Of a stretch of 64,000 nt of DNA, positions 17,054-25,491 are shown piece by piece. This DNA comes from an uncultured Actinomyces sp. Its GTDB lineage: Bacteria > Actinomycetota > Actinomycetes > Actinomycetales > Actinomycetaceae. Positions within the stretch are counted from its first letter, which is position 1. Each line of letters opens with the position of its first letter. Position numbers and translations under genes: made by a program. A model generated the notes under the pieces. That model was given only the letters and a program-made list of their open reading frames with translations, was not told where the DNA came from and did no database searches. The stretch covers positions 62,001 to 126,000 of the forward strand of contig CALLSD010000060.1 of NCBI GenBank assembly GCA_938014245.1. Direction: 5' to 3'.

Positions 17054-18586
17054 CTAGGCGCGCTGCTGTGCCTGGCGAATCCACTCCTCAACATCGGCAA
17101 TCTTTCGAGGAATATCCTCTGACATCCGGGTGACACTTCCATCGGCGTTGACCAGAACATCGTCTTCAATGCGCACGCCGATTCCGCGGAATTCCTCGGG
17201 GATGGCCATGTCGTCGGCGCGGAAGTACAGGCCGGGCTCAATCGTGAAGCACATTCCCGGCTGCAAGAACGCATCCTGGTACATTTCGCGGCGTGCCTGA
17301 GCGCAGTCGTGAACGTCCAGCCCCAGGTGGTGGCTGGTGCCGTGGGGCATCCAACGACGGTGCTGTTGGCCTTCGGGGGAGAGTGATTCTTCGGCGCTCA
17401 CAGGCAGAAGTCCCCACTCCTCAAGGCGTGCGGCGATGACCTTCATTGCGGCATCGTGAACATCGCGGAAGCGTGTTCCCGGCTGGTTCGCGCGTTCGAG
17501 TGCGGCCTCGCAGGCATCCAAAACCGCCTGATAGACCTTCGCCTGAGTGGGGGAGAATCTTCCATTGACGGGGAGCGTACGGGTGATATCTGCGGTGTAC
17601 AGAGAATCGACCTCGACGCCAGCATCGACCAGAACCAGGTCGCCTTCATTCACGGGACCATCGTTATCGATCCAGTGGAGCGTATTCGCGTGGTTTCCCG
17701 AGGCCGCAATGGTGTCGTAGCCCAGACCGTTGCCTTCTTCGCGTGCGACCGCCCCGAAAGCGCCTTCGATTACGCGCTCGCCGCGATGGTGTCCCACGGC
17801 GCGGGGGAGGGCCCGCAAGATGTCTTCAAAACCGGCCTTCGTGATCTCGATTGCGCGACGAAGTTCAGAGATTTCAAACTCATCCTTGCACAGACGAATC
17901 TCGGAGAGGCGTTCCTCAAGCGCATCATCGCTTTCAGTGGCATCTCCACCGAAGGGGAGGCCTGCCTGGAGGCGTACTTCGTTGACCATCGCTTCGACGG
18001 CCTCGTCAACGTTACGGACCACGCGAAGACGAACGCTTCCCGCATCCTTAGCCAGCGCATCACGAAGGGTGTCGATGTGCTCGCAGCGCAGACCGGTTTC
18101 GGTTGCGACTTCCTCAAGCGAGGGGCGTGCGCCCACCCAGAACTCGCCGTAGCGCGAATCAGAGTAGAACTCCTGTGAGGAACGCGAAGTGCGGGGCTTA
18201 AAGAAAAGCACTGCTTCGTGGCCGCCGGAGGGGAGGGGTTCCAAAACGATCACGGAATCGGGTTCACGTTCTTGGCCTAGACCTGACAGGTGCGCGAAAG
18301 CAGAGTACGCGCGGAAACGATAGGTGCAGTCGTTCGAGCGGACCTTGTAGGTGCCCGCGGGGATGACGAGGCGTTCGCCGGGGAAAGGCTCTCCCGCTGC
18401 TACAGCGCGCGCGGGAAGATAGTCGGCGACGGGTGCTCGCGTGATCCCTGCGTCGGGACGGGGACCCCAGTTTGAGCCCATGAACTCGCGGAAAGCGTCC
18501 GATGACGGACGGCGTGAACGGTTGTTCACGCGCTCGGCCAAGGTGTCGGCCGATTCTTGGTTAGAAGTGGTATCACTCGTATTCAT
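17054..18586 (-). CDS. pepP: Xaa-Pro aminopeptidase (aminopeptidase P, M24B)
   Basis: Dimetal peptidase of 510 residues that removes N-terminal residues preceding proline. An N-terminal AMP_N domain (~40-170) includes YRFRAYSAFAHLSG. The catalytic pita-bread domain has the metal ligands in order: DAGVEVDSLYTADITRT (two Asp), HHLGLDVHD (His), FTIEPGLY (Glu) and GVRIEDDVLV (Glu). Complete and probably active. The ATG has a weak ribosome site and lies 57 bases from the divergent PHP gene. Confidence 0.93.
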   Translation of the reverse strand: MNTSDTTSNQESADTLAERVNNRSRRPSSDAFREFMGSNWGPRPDAGITRAPVADYLPARAVAAGEPFPGERLVIPAGTYKVRSNDCTYRFRAYSAFAHLSGLGQEREPDSVIVLEPLPSGGHEAVLFFKPRTSRSSQEFYSDSRYGEFWVGARPSLEEVATETGLRCEHIDTLRDALAKDAGSVRLRVVRNVDEAVEAMVNEVRLQAGLPFGGDATESDDALEERLSEIRLCKDEFEISELRRAIEITKAGFEDILRALPRAVGHHRGERVIEGAFGAVAREEGNGLGYDTIAASGNHANTLHWIDNDGPVNEGDLVLVDAGVEVDSLYTADITRTLPVNGRFSPTQAKVYQAVLDACEAALERANQPGTRFRDVHDAAMKVIAARLEEWGLLPVSAEESLSPEGQQHRRWMPHGTSHHLGLDVHDCAQARREMYQDAFLQPGMCFTIEPGLYFRADDMAIPEEFRGIGVRIEDDVLVNADGSVTRMSEDIPRKIADVEEWIRQAQQRA

Positions 18587-18643
18587 GGTGTCATGGTCTC
18601 ACTTTCACAGCGGGACGTGCTAGGGGGACCGTATCCTAAAAGC

Positions 18644-19489
18644 ATGAGCAGGATCGATCTTCACACGCATAGTGCATATTCGGATGGAACCGATAGCCCG
18701 GAAGAACTGATGCACAAGGCCCGCGAGGCGGGATTGGACGTTGTCGGTCTGACCGATCACGATACCTACGCGGGCTGGGACGAGGCCGCCGCTTGCGTTG
18801 AGTCCACTGGGGTTGCGTTGGTTCGAGGCGTCGAATTGTCGTGTGCGCGCGAGGGAATCACCGTCCACCTCTTGGGCTACCTTCCCGATCCTACGAACGA
18901 GGCCTTGCTTGCCGTCCAGCGCCGCGCCACTGAGTCGCGCCTGACACGCGCGCAAAGAATGGTCGAGAGAGTTTCGAAAGACTACCCGATCACCTGGGAA
19001 CAAGTTCAGGCTTTGGCGCCGGATGGGGGGCCGGTTGGACGTCCACACATTGCTGATGCCCTTGTCGCCATCGGTGCTTTCCCCGATCGCAGTGCAGTTT
19101 TTGTCAAGGCCCTGCATCCTTCCAGCCCCTATTTCGTCATGCATTGGGCTCCCGATCCGGTTGACGCGGTTGAACTGGTGCGCGCTGCTGGAGGTGTTCC
19201 GGTTTTGGCTCATCCTCGAGCCCGGGCACGCCAGCGACTCTTGCCCGAAGAAGTCATTGACATGATGAAAGAAACGGGCCTGTTCGGTATTGAACGTGAT
19301 CACCGAGATCACGGGGATGAGGACCGTGCAGATGTCGATAGAATTGCCCATCGTTTGAAGCTGGAAGTCTTCGGCTCATCTGACTACCATGGGCGAGGCA
19401 AACCGAATCGGCTAGGAGAAAACCTTACGGATCAGTCGGTTCTGAACAAACTCGAAGAGGAAGCATTTTTAGAGGTCTTGCGCCCATGA
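18644..19489 (+). CDS. PHP-domain phosphoesterase (RnaAM/YciV-like)
   Basis: Metal-dependent phosphoesterase of 281 residues with the PHP ligands in DLHTHSAYSDGTDSPEEL, GLTDHDTYAGWDEA, VELSC, PVLAHPRA and GSSDYHG. The pattern fits the nucleoside-3',5'-bisphosphate phosphatase / short oligonucleotide 5'-exonuclease group. The frame opens at 18557 inside the divergent pepP start region. The ATG at 18644 begins right at the PHP motif and is preferred. The stop overlaps the marC start (ATGA), so the two genes form an operon. Confidence 0.88.
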   Translation: MSRIDLHTHSAYSDGTDSPEELMHKAREAGLDVVGLTDHDTYAGWDEAAACVESTGVALVRGVELSCAREGITVHLLGYLPDPTNEALLAVQRRATESRLTRAQRMVERVSKDYPITWEQVQALAPDGGPVGRPHIADALVAIGAFPDRSAVFVKALHPSSPYFVMHWAPDPVDAVELVRAAGGVPVLAHPRARARQRLLPEEVIDMMKETGLFGIERDHRDHGDEDRADVDRIAHRLKLEVFGSSDYHGRGKPNRLGENLTDQSVLNKLEEEAFLEVLRP

Positions 19490-20124
19490 ATATTGGCTCT
19501 GTTGTGGACGTTACGGTACTGCTGACGACTTTTGCGACCCTGATTGTCATTTTGGACCCGATGGGCTTGATGCCCGTGTTCTTGGCATTGACGTCAAAGT
19601 TCTCCCCTAAAGCGCAGCGTAAGGCAGCTATCCAGGCATCCCTGGTGTCTTTCGGCGTGATTTTAGCTTTTGCTTTCTTGGGGCAGCAGATTCTTCGAGC
19701 CCTGCAGATCTCGATGGAGTCCTTGAAACTCTCCGGAGGTGTGCTCCTCTTCTTGGTCGCAATGGAACTGTTGACCTCGAGCGATATGGACCAGCCGGAC
19801 ACTGGCGATGACGCTGTGAACGTGGCTCTTGTTCCCCTGGGCATTCCTCTGCTTGCTGGCCCCGGTGCGATCGTCGCCGTCATGGTGTCCATGGCTCAGG
19901 CACATACGACGGGATCCATTGTTGCTGTGGTTCTGGCAGTGGTTGCCACCCACGTCGTCATCTGGGCATCGATGCGCTTCTCCCTTGAGCTTTCTCGTCT
20001 TCTGAGAACCGGTGGAATCCTCTTGTTGACCAAGATCTCCGGTGTGCTTCTTGCCGCAATCGCAACCGAACTGGTTATGGGTGGAGTCTTCGACTTCATT
20101 AAGAATGCTGGGATTGTCAAGTAG
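19486..20124 (+). CDS. MarC-family integral membrane protein
   Basis: Product of 212 residues with six predicted membrane segments. Signatures are LIVILDPMGLMPVFLALT at the N-terminus, VPLGIPLLAGPGAI in the middle, and a final KISGVLLAAIATELVMGG. The family (UPF0056) has no firmly known transport substrate. Translation is coupled to the PHP gene through a 4-base overlap. Confidence 0.88.
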   Translation: MNIGSVVDVTVLLTTFATLIVILDPMGLMPVFLALTSKFSPKAQRKAAIQASLVSFGVILAFAFLGQQILRALQISMESLKLSGGVLLFLVAMELLTSSDMDQPDTGDDAVNVALVPLGIPLLAGPGAIVAVMVSMAQAHTTGSIVAVVLAVVATHVVIWASMRFSLELSRLLRTGGILLLTKISGVLLAAIATELVMGGVFDFIKNAGIVK

Positions 20125-20170
20125 GGGCGGTTGACACTCACCAGAGGACTTTAATCTCGCTACCACGCGA

Positions 20171-20214
20171 AAGCCTGCAGTAGGCTTAACTCAGTGCTAC
20201 CGGTAGTGCTGAGT
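20171..20214. promoter_or_regulatory. Two inverted repeats in the leader of glgP (candidate operator)
   Basis: A 6-bp inverted repeat (AAGCCT/AGGCTT, 20171-20187) is followed by an extended palindrome at 20189-20214, with outer arms ACTCA/TGAGT and a perfect core CTACCGGTAG. A TTGACA at 20131-20136 with TAATCT 15 bases downstream is a possible promoter just upstream, placing the repeats about where an operator would be. The regulator is not identified. Confidence 0.4.
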
Positions 20215-20234
20215 CAATCGCAAGGAGAGATTTT

Positions 20235-22601
20235 ATGAGCCGGTCCCTAGAGGAACAGCTAAAGTCGCAGGTTCGAGCGGTCTCTGGACGCCCTGAACGC
20301 GTCTCAACCGAGATGGAAGCATGGCAGGGGCTATCTGCGGCGATCATCGATCGCATCGCTGACCGCTGGCATGCAACAGAGCGCACCTACGCAGTGGGGC
20401 GCATGGAACACTACTTTTCAGCAGAATTCCTGATGGGGCGGGCGCTCTTAAATAATCTTTCCAACCTTGGAATGGTTGACGAGGCCCGCGAGGCCTTGGC
20501 AGCGCTGGGCAAGGACCTATCCGTGGTCTTGGAAGAAGAGCCCGATGCTGCGCTGGGTAACGGTGGCCTTGGTCGACTGGCTGCGTGTTTCCTGGATTCG
20601 TGCGCAACCTTGGATCTGCCGGTTGCTGGCTACGGTATTTTGTACCGCTACGGTCTGTTCAAGCAGCTTTTCGATAATGGCTTCCAGACTGAGCATCCCG
20701 ATCCCTGGATGGAAGAGGGTTACCCCTTCGTCATTCGCCGCGAGGAAGAACAGCGCATTGTTCGCTACGCGGATCTGACTGTCCGCGCCGTTCCTTATGA
20801 CATGCCGATTACCGGCTACGGCACGAAGAACGTCAATACGCTGCGCCTGTGGAAGGCTGAGCCCATGGAGGACTTCGACTACGATGCCTTCAACTCTCAG
20901 CGCTTTACCGACGCGATCGTTGATCGCGAACGCACCATGGATATTTCCCGCGTGCTGTACCCCAACGATACGACCTTCGAAGGTAAGGTTCTGCGCGTGC
21001 GCCAGCAGTACTTCTTCTGCTCGGCTTCTCTGCAGGCAATCGTTGATAACTACGTCGCAGAACACGGCGATGATCTGCGCGGCTTTGCGCAGTTCAATGC
21101 CGTTCAGCTCAATGACACGCACCCGGTTTTGGCTATCCCGGAACTCATGCGCATCCTGATGGATGAGCATGGCCTCGGCTGGGAAGAAGCATGGGAAGTT
21201 GTCTCACATACTTTCGCGTACACGAACCACACGGTCTTGGCTGAGGCTTTGGAGACCTGGGACATCCACATCTTTGATCGTCTCTTCCCCCGTATTTCTG
21301 AAATCGTTCGAGAGATCGATCGTCGTTTCCGCCTGGACATGTCCGAGCGCGGCGTTGATGGTGCAACCATCGACTACATGGCTCCCGTCTCGGGTAACAC
21401 TGTCCGTATGGCGTGGATTGCCTGCTACGCCTCGTACTCGATCAACGGCGTGGCTGCACTGCACACTGAAATTATCAAGCGTGAGACGCTCAAAGAGTGG
21501 TATGCGATTTGGCCCGAGCGCTTTAATAACAAGACCAATGGCGTGACTCCGCGTCGTTGGCTCAAACAGTGCAACCCGCGTTTGGCGGCCCTCCTTGACG
21601 AGGTGACCGGATCGGATCGCTGGGTGACCGATCTTGATGAGCTTGCGAAGTTCACAGATGCCGGAAATTCTGATCTGTATGCGCGTTTGTCTCAGATCAA
21701 GCATGCGAACAAGGTTGATTTTGCCGCGTGGGTGAAGGCTCGCGAGGGTGTCGAGATTGATCCCGATGCGATCTTCGATGTTCAGATCAAGCGTCTACAC
21801 GAGTACAAGCGTCAGCTGCTTAACGCGTTCTACGTCTTGGATCTGTACTTCCGCATCAAGGACAATCCTGCTCTGGATGTTCCCAAGCGCGTATTCGTTT
21901 TCGGCGCGAAGGCTGCCCCCGGCTACATTCGCGCGAAGGCGATTATCAAGCTGATTAACACCATTGCTGACCTGGTCAATAACGATCCGGACATCAATGG
22001 CCGCATCAAGGTCGTTTTCGTTCACAACTACAATGTCTCGCCCGCCGAGCACATCATTCCTGCTGCGGATGTTTCCGAGCAGATCTCGATGGCCGGAAAG
22101 GAAGCCTCGGGCACGTCCAACATGAAGTTCATGATGAACGGTGCGCTGACCTTGGGAACCTTGGATGGTGCGAACGTTGAGATTCTCGAGGCCGTGGGGG
22201 AGGAGAACGCGTACATCTTCGGTGCAACCGATGATGAGCTTCCCGAGCTTCGTCGCCACTACGATCCTCGCTGGCACTACGAGAATGTGCCTGGCTTGAA
22301 GCGCGTGATCGATGCTTTGACCGATGGAACGTTGAATGATTCCAACTCTGGTTGGTTCCATGATCTGCGTTGGTCGCTTCTGGAATCGGGATATGAGCCA
22401 GCTGACGTCTACTACGTCTTGGGTGACTTCGCTTCCTACCGTGAGACGAAGGATCGTATGGCGCAGGATTACCGCGACCAAGAGGCTTGGGCACGTAGGG
22501 CTTGGGTCAATATCACGCGTTCCGGTCGTTTCTCCTCTGACCGAACCATCAGCGATTACGCTCGCGAGGTCTGGCACATCAGCGCCGAGCCGATTGCGTG
22601 A
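20235..22601 (+). CDS. glgP: Glycogen/maltodextrin phosphorylase
   Basis: PLP enzyme of 788 residues that releases glucose-1-phosphate from alpha-1,4-glucans. Visible blocks are FSAEFLMGRALLNNLSNLG, LGNGGLGRLAACFLDS, NGVTPRRWL, FDVQIKRLHEYKRQLLN and the PLP-lysine signature EASGTSNMKFMMNGALTLGTLDG near residue 625. It belongs to the classic GT35 family of normal length. The ATG follows AAGGAGAG. A strong terminator ends the transcript, so it is a single-gene unit. Confidence 0.96.
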   Translation: MSRSLEEQLKSQVRAVSGRPERVSTEMEAWQGLSAAIIDRIADRWHATERTYAVGRMEHYFSAEFLMGRALLNNLSNLGMVDEAREALAALGKDLSVVLEEEPDAALGNGGLGRLAACFLDSCATLDLPVAGYGILYRYGLFKQLFDNGFQTEHPDPWMEEGYPFVIRREEEQRIVRYADLTVRAVPYDMPITGYGTKNVNTLRLWKAEPMEDFDYDAFNSQRFTDAIVDRERTMDISRVLYPNDTTFEGKVLRVRQQYFFCSASLQAIVDNYVAEHGDDLRGFAQFNAVQLNDTHPVLAIPELMRILMDEHGLGWEEAWEVVSHTFAYTNHTVLAEALETWDIHIFDRLFPRISEIVREIDRRFRLDMSERGVDGATIDYMAPVSGNTVRMAWIACYASYSINGVAALHTEIIKRETLKEWYAIWPERFNNKTNGVTPRRWLKQCNPRLAALLDEVTGSDRWVTDLDELAKFTDAGNSDLYARLSQIKHANKVDFAAWVKAREGVEIDPDAIFDVQIKRLHEYKRQLLNAFYVLDLYFRIKDNPALDVPKRVFVFGAKAAPGYIRAKAIIKLINTIADLVNNDPDINGRIKVVFVHNYNVSPAEHIIPAADVSEQISMAGKEASGTSNMKFMMNGALTLGTLDGANVEILEAVGEENAYIFGATDDELPELRRHYDPRWHYENVPGLKRVIDALTDGTLNDSNSGWFHDLRWSLLESGYEPADVYYVLGDFASYRETKDRMAQDYRDQEAWARRAWVNITRSGRFSSDRTISDYAREVWHISAEPIA

Positions 22602-22650
22602 ATGCGTCATAGGCGGCCATTTAGAGGCTGAATGCACGGCTTAATGCCGT

Positions 22651-22685
22651 AACGCCCCGTTGGGATTTTCCCAACGGGGCGTTTG
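22651..22685 (+). terminator. Rho-independent terminator after glgP
   Basis: A perfect 13-bp GC-rich stem (22652-22664 with 22670-22682) with a five-base loop, followed by a short T-run. Confidence 0.88.
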
Positions 22686-22708
22686 CTGTCCTTCGTGTTC
22701 CGATCAAA

Positions 22709-22730
22709 CTGTATTACTGTGTTGACACAG
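22709..22730. promoter_or_regulatory. Operator site 1 for the GntR/YtrA-type regulator, with TTGACA inside
   Basis: A 22-bp site with the layout CTGTATTA-6 bases-GACACAG. It contains the smaller perfect palindrome CTGTGT-TG-ACACAG and the hexamer TTGACA (22722-22727), a likely -35 element. It shares length and left arm with site 2, which lies 38 bp further on. Binding here would block the promoter, giving autoregulation. Confidence 0.6.
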
Positions 22731-22746
22731 TTTCGATAGTGTGGCA

Positions 22747-22768
22747 CTGTATTAGTGTATTAATACAG
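22747..22768. promoter_or_regulatory. Operator site 2 for the GntR/YtrA-type regulator
   Basis: A perfect palindrome of arms CTGTATTA and TAATACAG separated by six bases. It lies just upstream of the regulator's ribosome site (AGGAGGGA, 22775-22782). The GTATTA/TAATAC arms are typical of sites bound by YtrA-subfamily GntR proteins. Confidence 0.65.
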
Positions 22769-22789
22769 ATAGACAGGAGGGATACATCG

Positions 22790-23155
22790 ATGCGCATCGA
22801 TGACACCCGTCCAATCTGGATCCAATTAGCTGATTCGTTCCGCGCTCGTATTACCGACGGTACGTGGAAACCTGGCGAAAAGATCCCCTCCGTGCGTGAT
22901 CTCGCGATCGAGGCAGGCACCAATCCCAATACCGTTCAGCGAGCCCTGAGTGCACTTGATGAAGAAGGACTGACGGTCCCGAAACGGACCGCAGGACGCT
23001 TCGTCGCAACTGATGAACGCGCTCTGCATGCTCTACGGAAGAACGACGCGCATCTTGCGGCAGACGCCTACATTCGCGCATGTCGCTCACTGGGAATCGA
23101 TCTGGAAGGTGCCCGGGCTCTGATCGATCAACGTTGGGATGCCACGGAGAAGTAG
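22790..23155 (+). CDS. GntR-family transcriptional regulator, YtrA subfamily
   Basis: Product of 121 residues. The winged helix-turn-helix (PIWIQLADSFRARITDGTWKPGEKIPSVRDLA, then GTNPNTVQRALSAL) is followed only by a short helical tail, the hallmark of the YtrA subfamily, which lacks a large ligand domain. It heads an operon with an ABC ATPase and a permease; such regulators usually repress their own transporter operon and respond to cell-envelope antibiotics. The ATG at 22790 follows AGGAGGGA; the longer frame from 22739 would run through operator 2. Confidence 0.9.
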   Translation: MRIDDTRPIWIQLADSFRARITDGTWKPGEKIPSVRDLAIEAGTNPNTVQRALSALDEEGLTVPKRTAGRFVATDERALHALRKNDAHLAADAYIRACRSLGIDLEGARALIDQRWDATEK

Positions 23156-23171
23156 CCAAGGAGGCATACTC

Positions 23172-23900
23172 ATGACCACACAAACTGAGCGGTCAAGGTG
23201 TGCGGGGCACGGCCTCGTCCACGTGGACCACCTCACGAAGCATTACCGGAAAACGCCGGCTCTACGGGACTACTCGCTGTCACTGGATTCCGGGCACATC
23301 GTCGGTCTGATGGGTCCCAACGGATGTGGGAAAACGACGCTGCTGAAAATCCTCGCGGGCGTATTGAATGATTATCAAGGGCAGGTGAGTATCGATGGAC
23401 ACAAACCTGGAATCGATACAAAAGCCATTGTGTCCTACTTGCCTTCGGCAGCATTCCTTAACGGCGAATGGACCGTGGAGCGTGCGATTAACATCTACTC
23501 GCGTTTCTTTGCTGATTTTGAACCGGAAAGAGCGCGAACCATGGTTGATTTCTTTAAACTCCCCGAGAATCGTCCGCTCAGTGAGATGAGCAAAGGAATG
23601 GGAGAAAAGCTTCAAATCAGCCTGATCATGGCGCGCAAAGCGAAGGTTTTCTTGTTGGACGAGCCGATTAGTGGAGTAGACCCAGCAACTCGCGACATTA
23701 TCCTCGAGGGTATTTTGCGTGAGTTCAATCCCGAGTCGCTCCTCATCATGTCAACCCACCTGATTTCGGATATCGAACATTTCGTCGACTATGCGCTCTT
23801 CATGAAAGAGGGACGGGTTCTTCTTCAAGGAGATGCGGATGATCTGCGTGCAACGCGTGGGGACTCTTTAGATGCGATTTTCAGGAAGGAATACCGCTGA
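23172..23900 (+). CDS. ABC transporter ATP-binding protein (YtrB-like)
   Basis: ATPase of 242 residues with Walker A GPNGCGKTT near residue 50, Walker B VFLLDEPISGVDP, a divergent signature LSEMSKGMGEKLQ, and a switch His in STHLISDIEH. It pairs with the permease whose start overlaps its stop, and follows the GntR gene by 16 bases with an AAGGAGG site. The predicted role is an exporter induced by envelope stress; the substrate is unknown. Confidence 0.92.
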   Translation: MTTQTERSRCAGHGLVHVDHLTKHYRKTPALRDYSLSLDSGHIVGLMGPNGCGKTTLLKILAGVLNDYQGQVSIDGHKPGIDTKAIVSYLPSAAFLNGEWTVERAINIYSRFFADFEPERARTMVDFFKLPENRPLSEMSKGMGEKLQISLIMARKAKVFLLDEPISGVDPATRDIILEGILREFNPESLLIMSTHLISDIEHFVDYALFMKEGRVLLQGDADDLRATRGDSLDAIFRKEYR

Positions 23901-24712
23901 TGTTCGGGAAAATGCTGTCTTATGAAATCAGTAGTCGCCTGCGTGCTGATCTTCGTGAAATGGGGACCGCTATTGCGATCCTTGCCGTGACGGTCGGTGT
24001 TGTCGCAAGTGGAGTCCCAGGACTGAGCGGGACAATGACCATGTTTGGTTACCTGATGTGCGTAGCGATTCCTGTGGGTGCAGCGATCAGTGGAATGAGT
24101 GACTACTGGAAGACTCTGTACGGACAACAGGGGTACTTCACCATGACTCTGCCCGTGTCAGGCGCCGTGATCTACTGGGCAAAGGTCAGCCGAATGATCA
24201 TCGAATTCCTCGTCGCACTTGCTTTAGCCATCGGCGGAGGCATTGCAGTTGCTTGGGCAGCGGCATGGAGTCAGGGAATCACCCTCGCCGACTACACTGC
24301 CGGCCCGCGTTCGCTATTTGCGACTTTTTCGACTCTGGTGCTTGTGATCCTGTTTATTGCATGGATCGTTTCGTGTCTTGCGCTGATTCTTCAGGTCTGT
24401 GCGGTCATGAGTCTTGCGGCCGAAGGACGCTTCAACCACATGGGCTTTGGTGCGGTGGCTATCGGATTGGTCCTGCTTTACATTGTTGACCAGGTTTTGA
24501 GTGGAATTGGAACCTTCTTCATGCCCTTCTCGATGACTCCTGACGGTCAATTCAGTACCGAGGTTATGTGGACGTCATATCGCGCGACTTTAGGAACTGA
24601 TGGGTATCCGAATGTTTGGGGAATGGGCGCGTGTATTTTGGTCCCTCTCTTTGCGCTATTCCTAGCTGTGTGGGCCTCGCGCTCGATTGAAAGGCGCACG
24701 TCTTTGCGATGA
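23900..24712 (+). CDS. ABC transporter permease (YtrC/ABC-2 type)
   Basis: Product of 270 residues with about six hydrophobic segments: two pairs in the first half, including GTAIAILAVTVGVVASGV and LCVAIPVGAAISG, and the last near the C-terminus followed by a basic tail (SIERRTSLR). It starts at the last base of the ATPase stop (TGATG). No substrate-binding protein is present, consistent with an exporter. Confidence 0.82.
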   Translation: MFGKMLSYEISSRLRADLREMGTAIAILAVTVGVVASGVPGLSGTMTMFGYLMCVAIPVGAAISGMSDYWKTLYGQQGYFTMTLPVSGAVIYWAKVSRMIIEFLVALALAIGGGIAVAWAAAWSQGITLADYTAGPRSLFATFSTLVLVILFIAWIVSCLALILQVCAVMSLAAEGRFNHMGFGAVAIGLVLLYIVDQVLSGIGTFFMPFSMTPDGQFSTEVMWTSYRATLGTDGYPNVWGMGACILVPLFALFLAVWASRSIERRTSLR

Positions 24713-24770
24713 GCTAATCGCGCGCTCTGTATCCTTGAAAGCAGACTGCGCGCAATTGTTGGAGGCTGCG

Positions 24771-25376
24771 ATGGTATTCACGACTGTTATCTCGTCTTTT
24801 GTTCAGCTCGCACTTGCCCTTGTTCTTCCGGTTGCATGGTGGGCTGTTGCAACGCGCAGGCGCGTTGAGTTCGCAACGTGGATTGGCCTCGTCGTCCCCG
24901 AGTGGAAAGCAAAGCGCCAGCGTCTTGTGCTCGCGCTCATGGTATGGGCCGCTGTCGCCGTGCTTTCAGTCGCGCTTCTTTCCTCGGCTGCTGGCGGGAC
25001 AGCCTCCTCACGCTTCGCAGGCAGTGGGATCTACGGAGCGATAGCGGTTCTCTTCTACGCCTTCATTCAGACCGGCCTATCGGAAGAGATCCTCTTTCGA
25101 GGATTCCTTGGAAAGAAGCTGAGCGAGAAGTTTGGGTTCAGAGTTGGAAACACTGTGCAGGCCGTGGTCTTCGGTCTTGTACATGTGGTTCTGCTTTCCT
25201 CAGCGTTCACCCTGCTCCCACTTATTGGCGTGGGAGTGCTGACTGCGGTCAGTGGCTGGATTATGGGCTGGGTGAACGAAGAGGCGGCAGGCGGTTCCAT
25301 TCTTCCCAGTTGGATGATGCATTCCCTTGCCAACCTCCTCGTTGGTTGGGGAGCGGTGTTTGGGTTTCTTGCTTAA
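24771..25376 (+). CDS. CPBP-family intramembrane metalloprotease (Abi/CAAX type)
   Basis: Membrane protein of 201 residues with the three family motifs: EEILFRG (EExxxR), FGLVHVV (FxxxH) and HSLAN (HxxxN) near the C-terminus. Members process membrane substrates and some protect producers from bacteriocins; the role here is unknown. The ATG at 24771 follows GGAGG. It is 58 bases downstream of the ABC permease and may belong to the same transcript. Confidence 0.87.
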   Translation: MVFTTVISSFVQLALALVLPVAWWAVATRRRVEFATWIGLVVPEWKAKRQRLVLALMVWAAVAVLSVALLSSAAGGTASSRFAGSGIYGAIAVLFYAFIQTGLSEEILFRGFLGKKLSEKFGFRVGNTVQAVVFGLVHVVLLSSAFTLLPLIGVGVLTAVSGWIMGWVNEEAAGGSILPSWMMHSLANLLVGWGAVFGFLA

Positions 25377-25491
25377 GGGATAATTCTGCAAATATCGCTG
25401 AGCTTTTCCGCGGGCGACTGGGTACCGTTAAACCTAGATGACACTCCTTCTATCGCCGCGAGGTGCAGGCGAAATGCTCAAAGGAAGCCGA

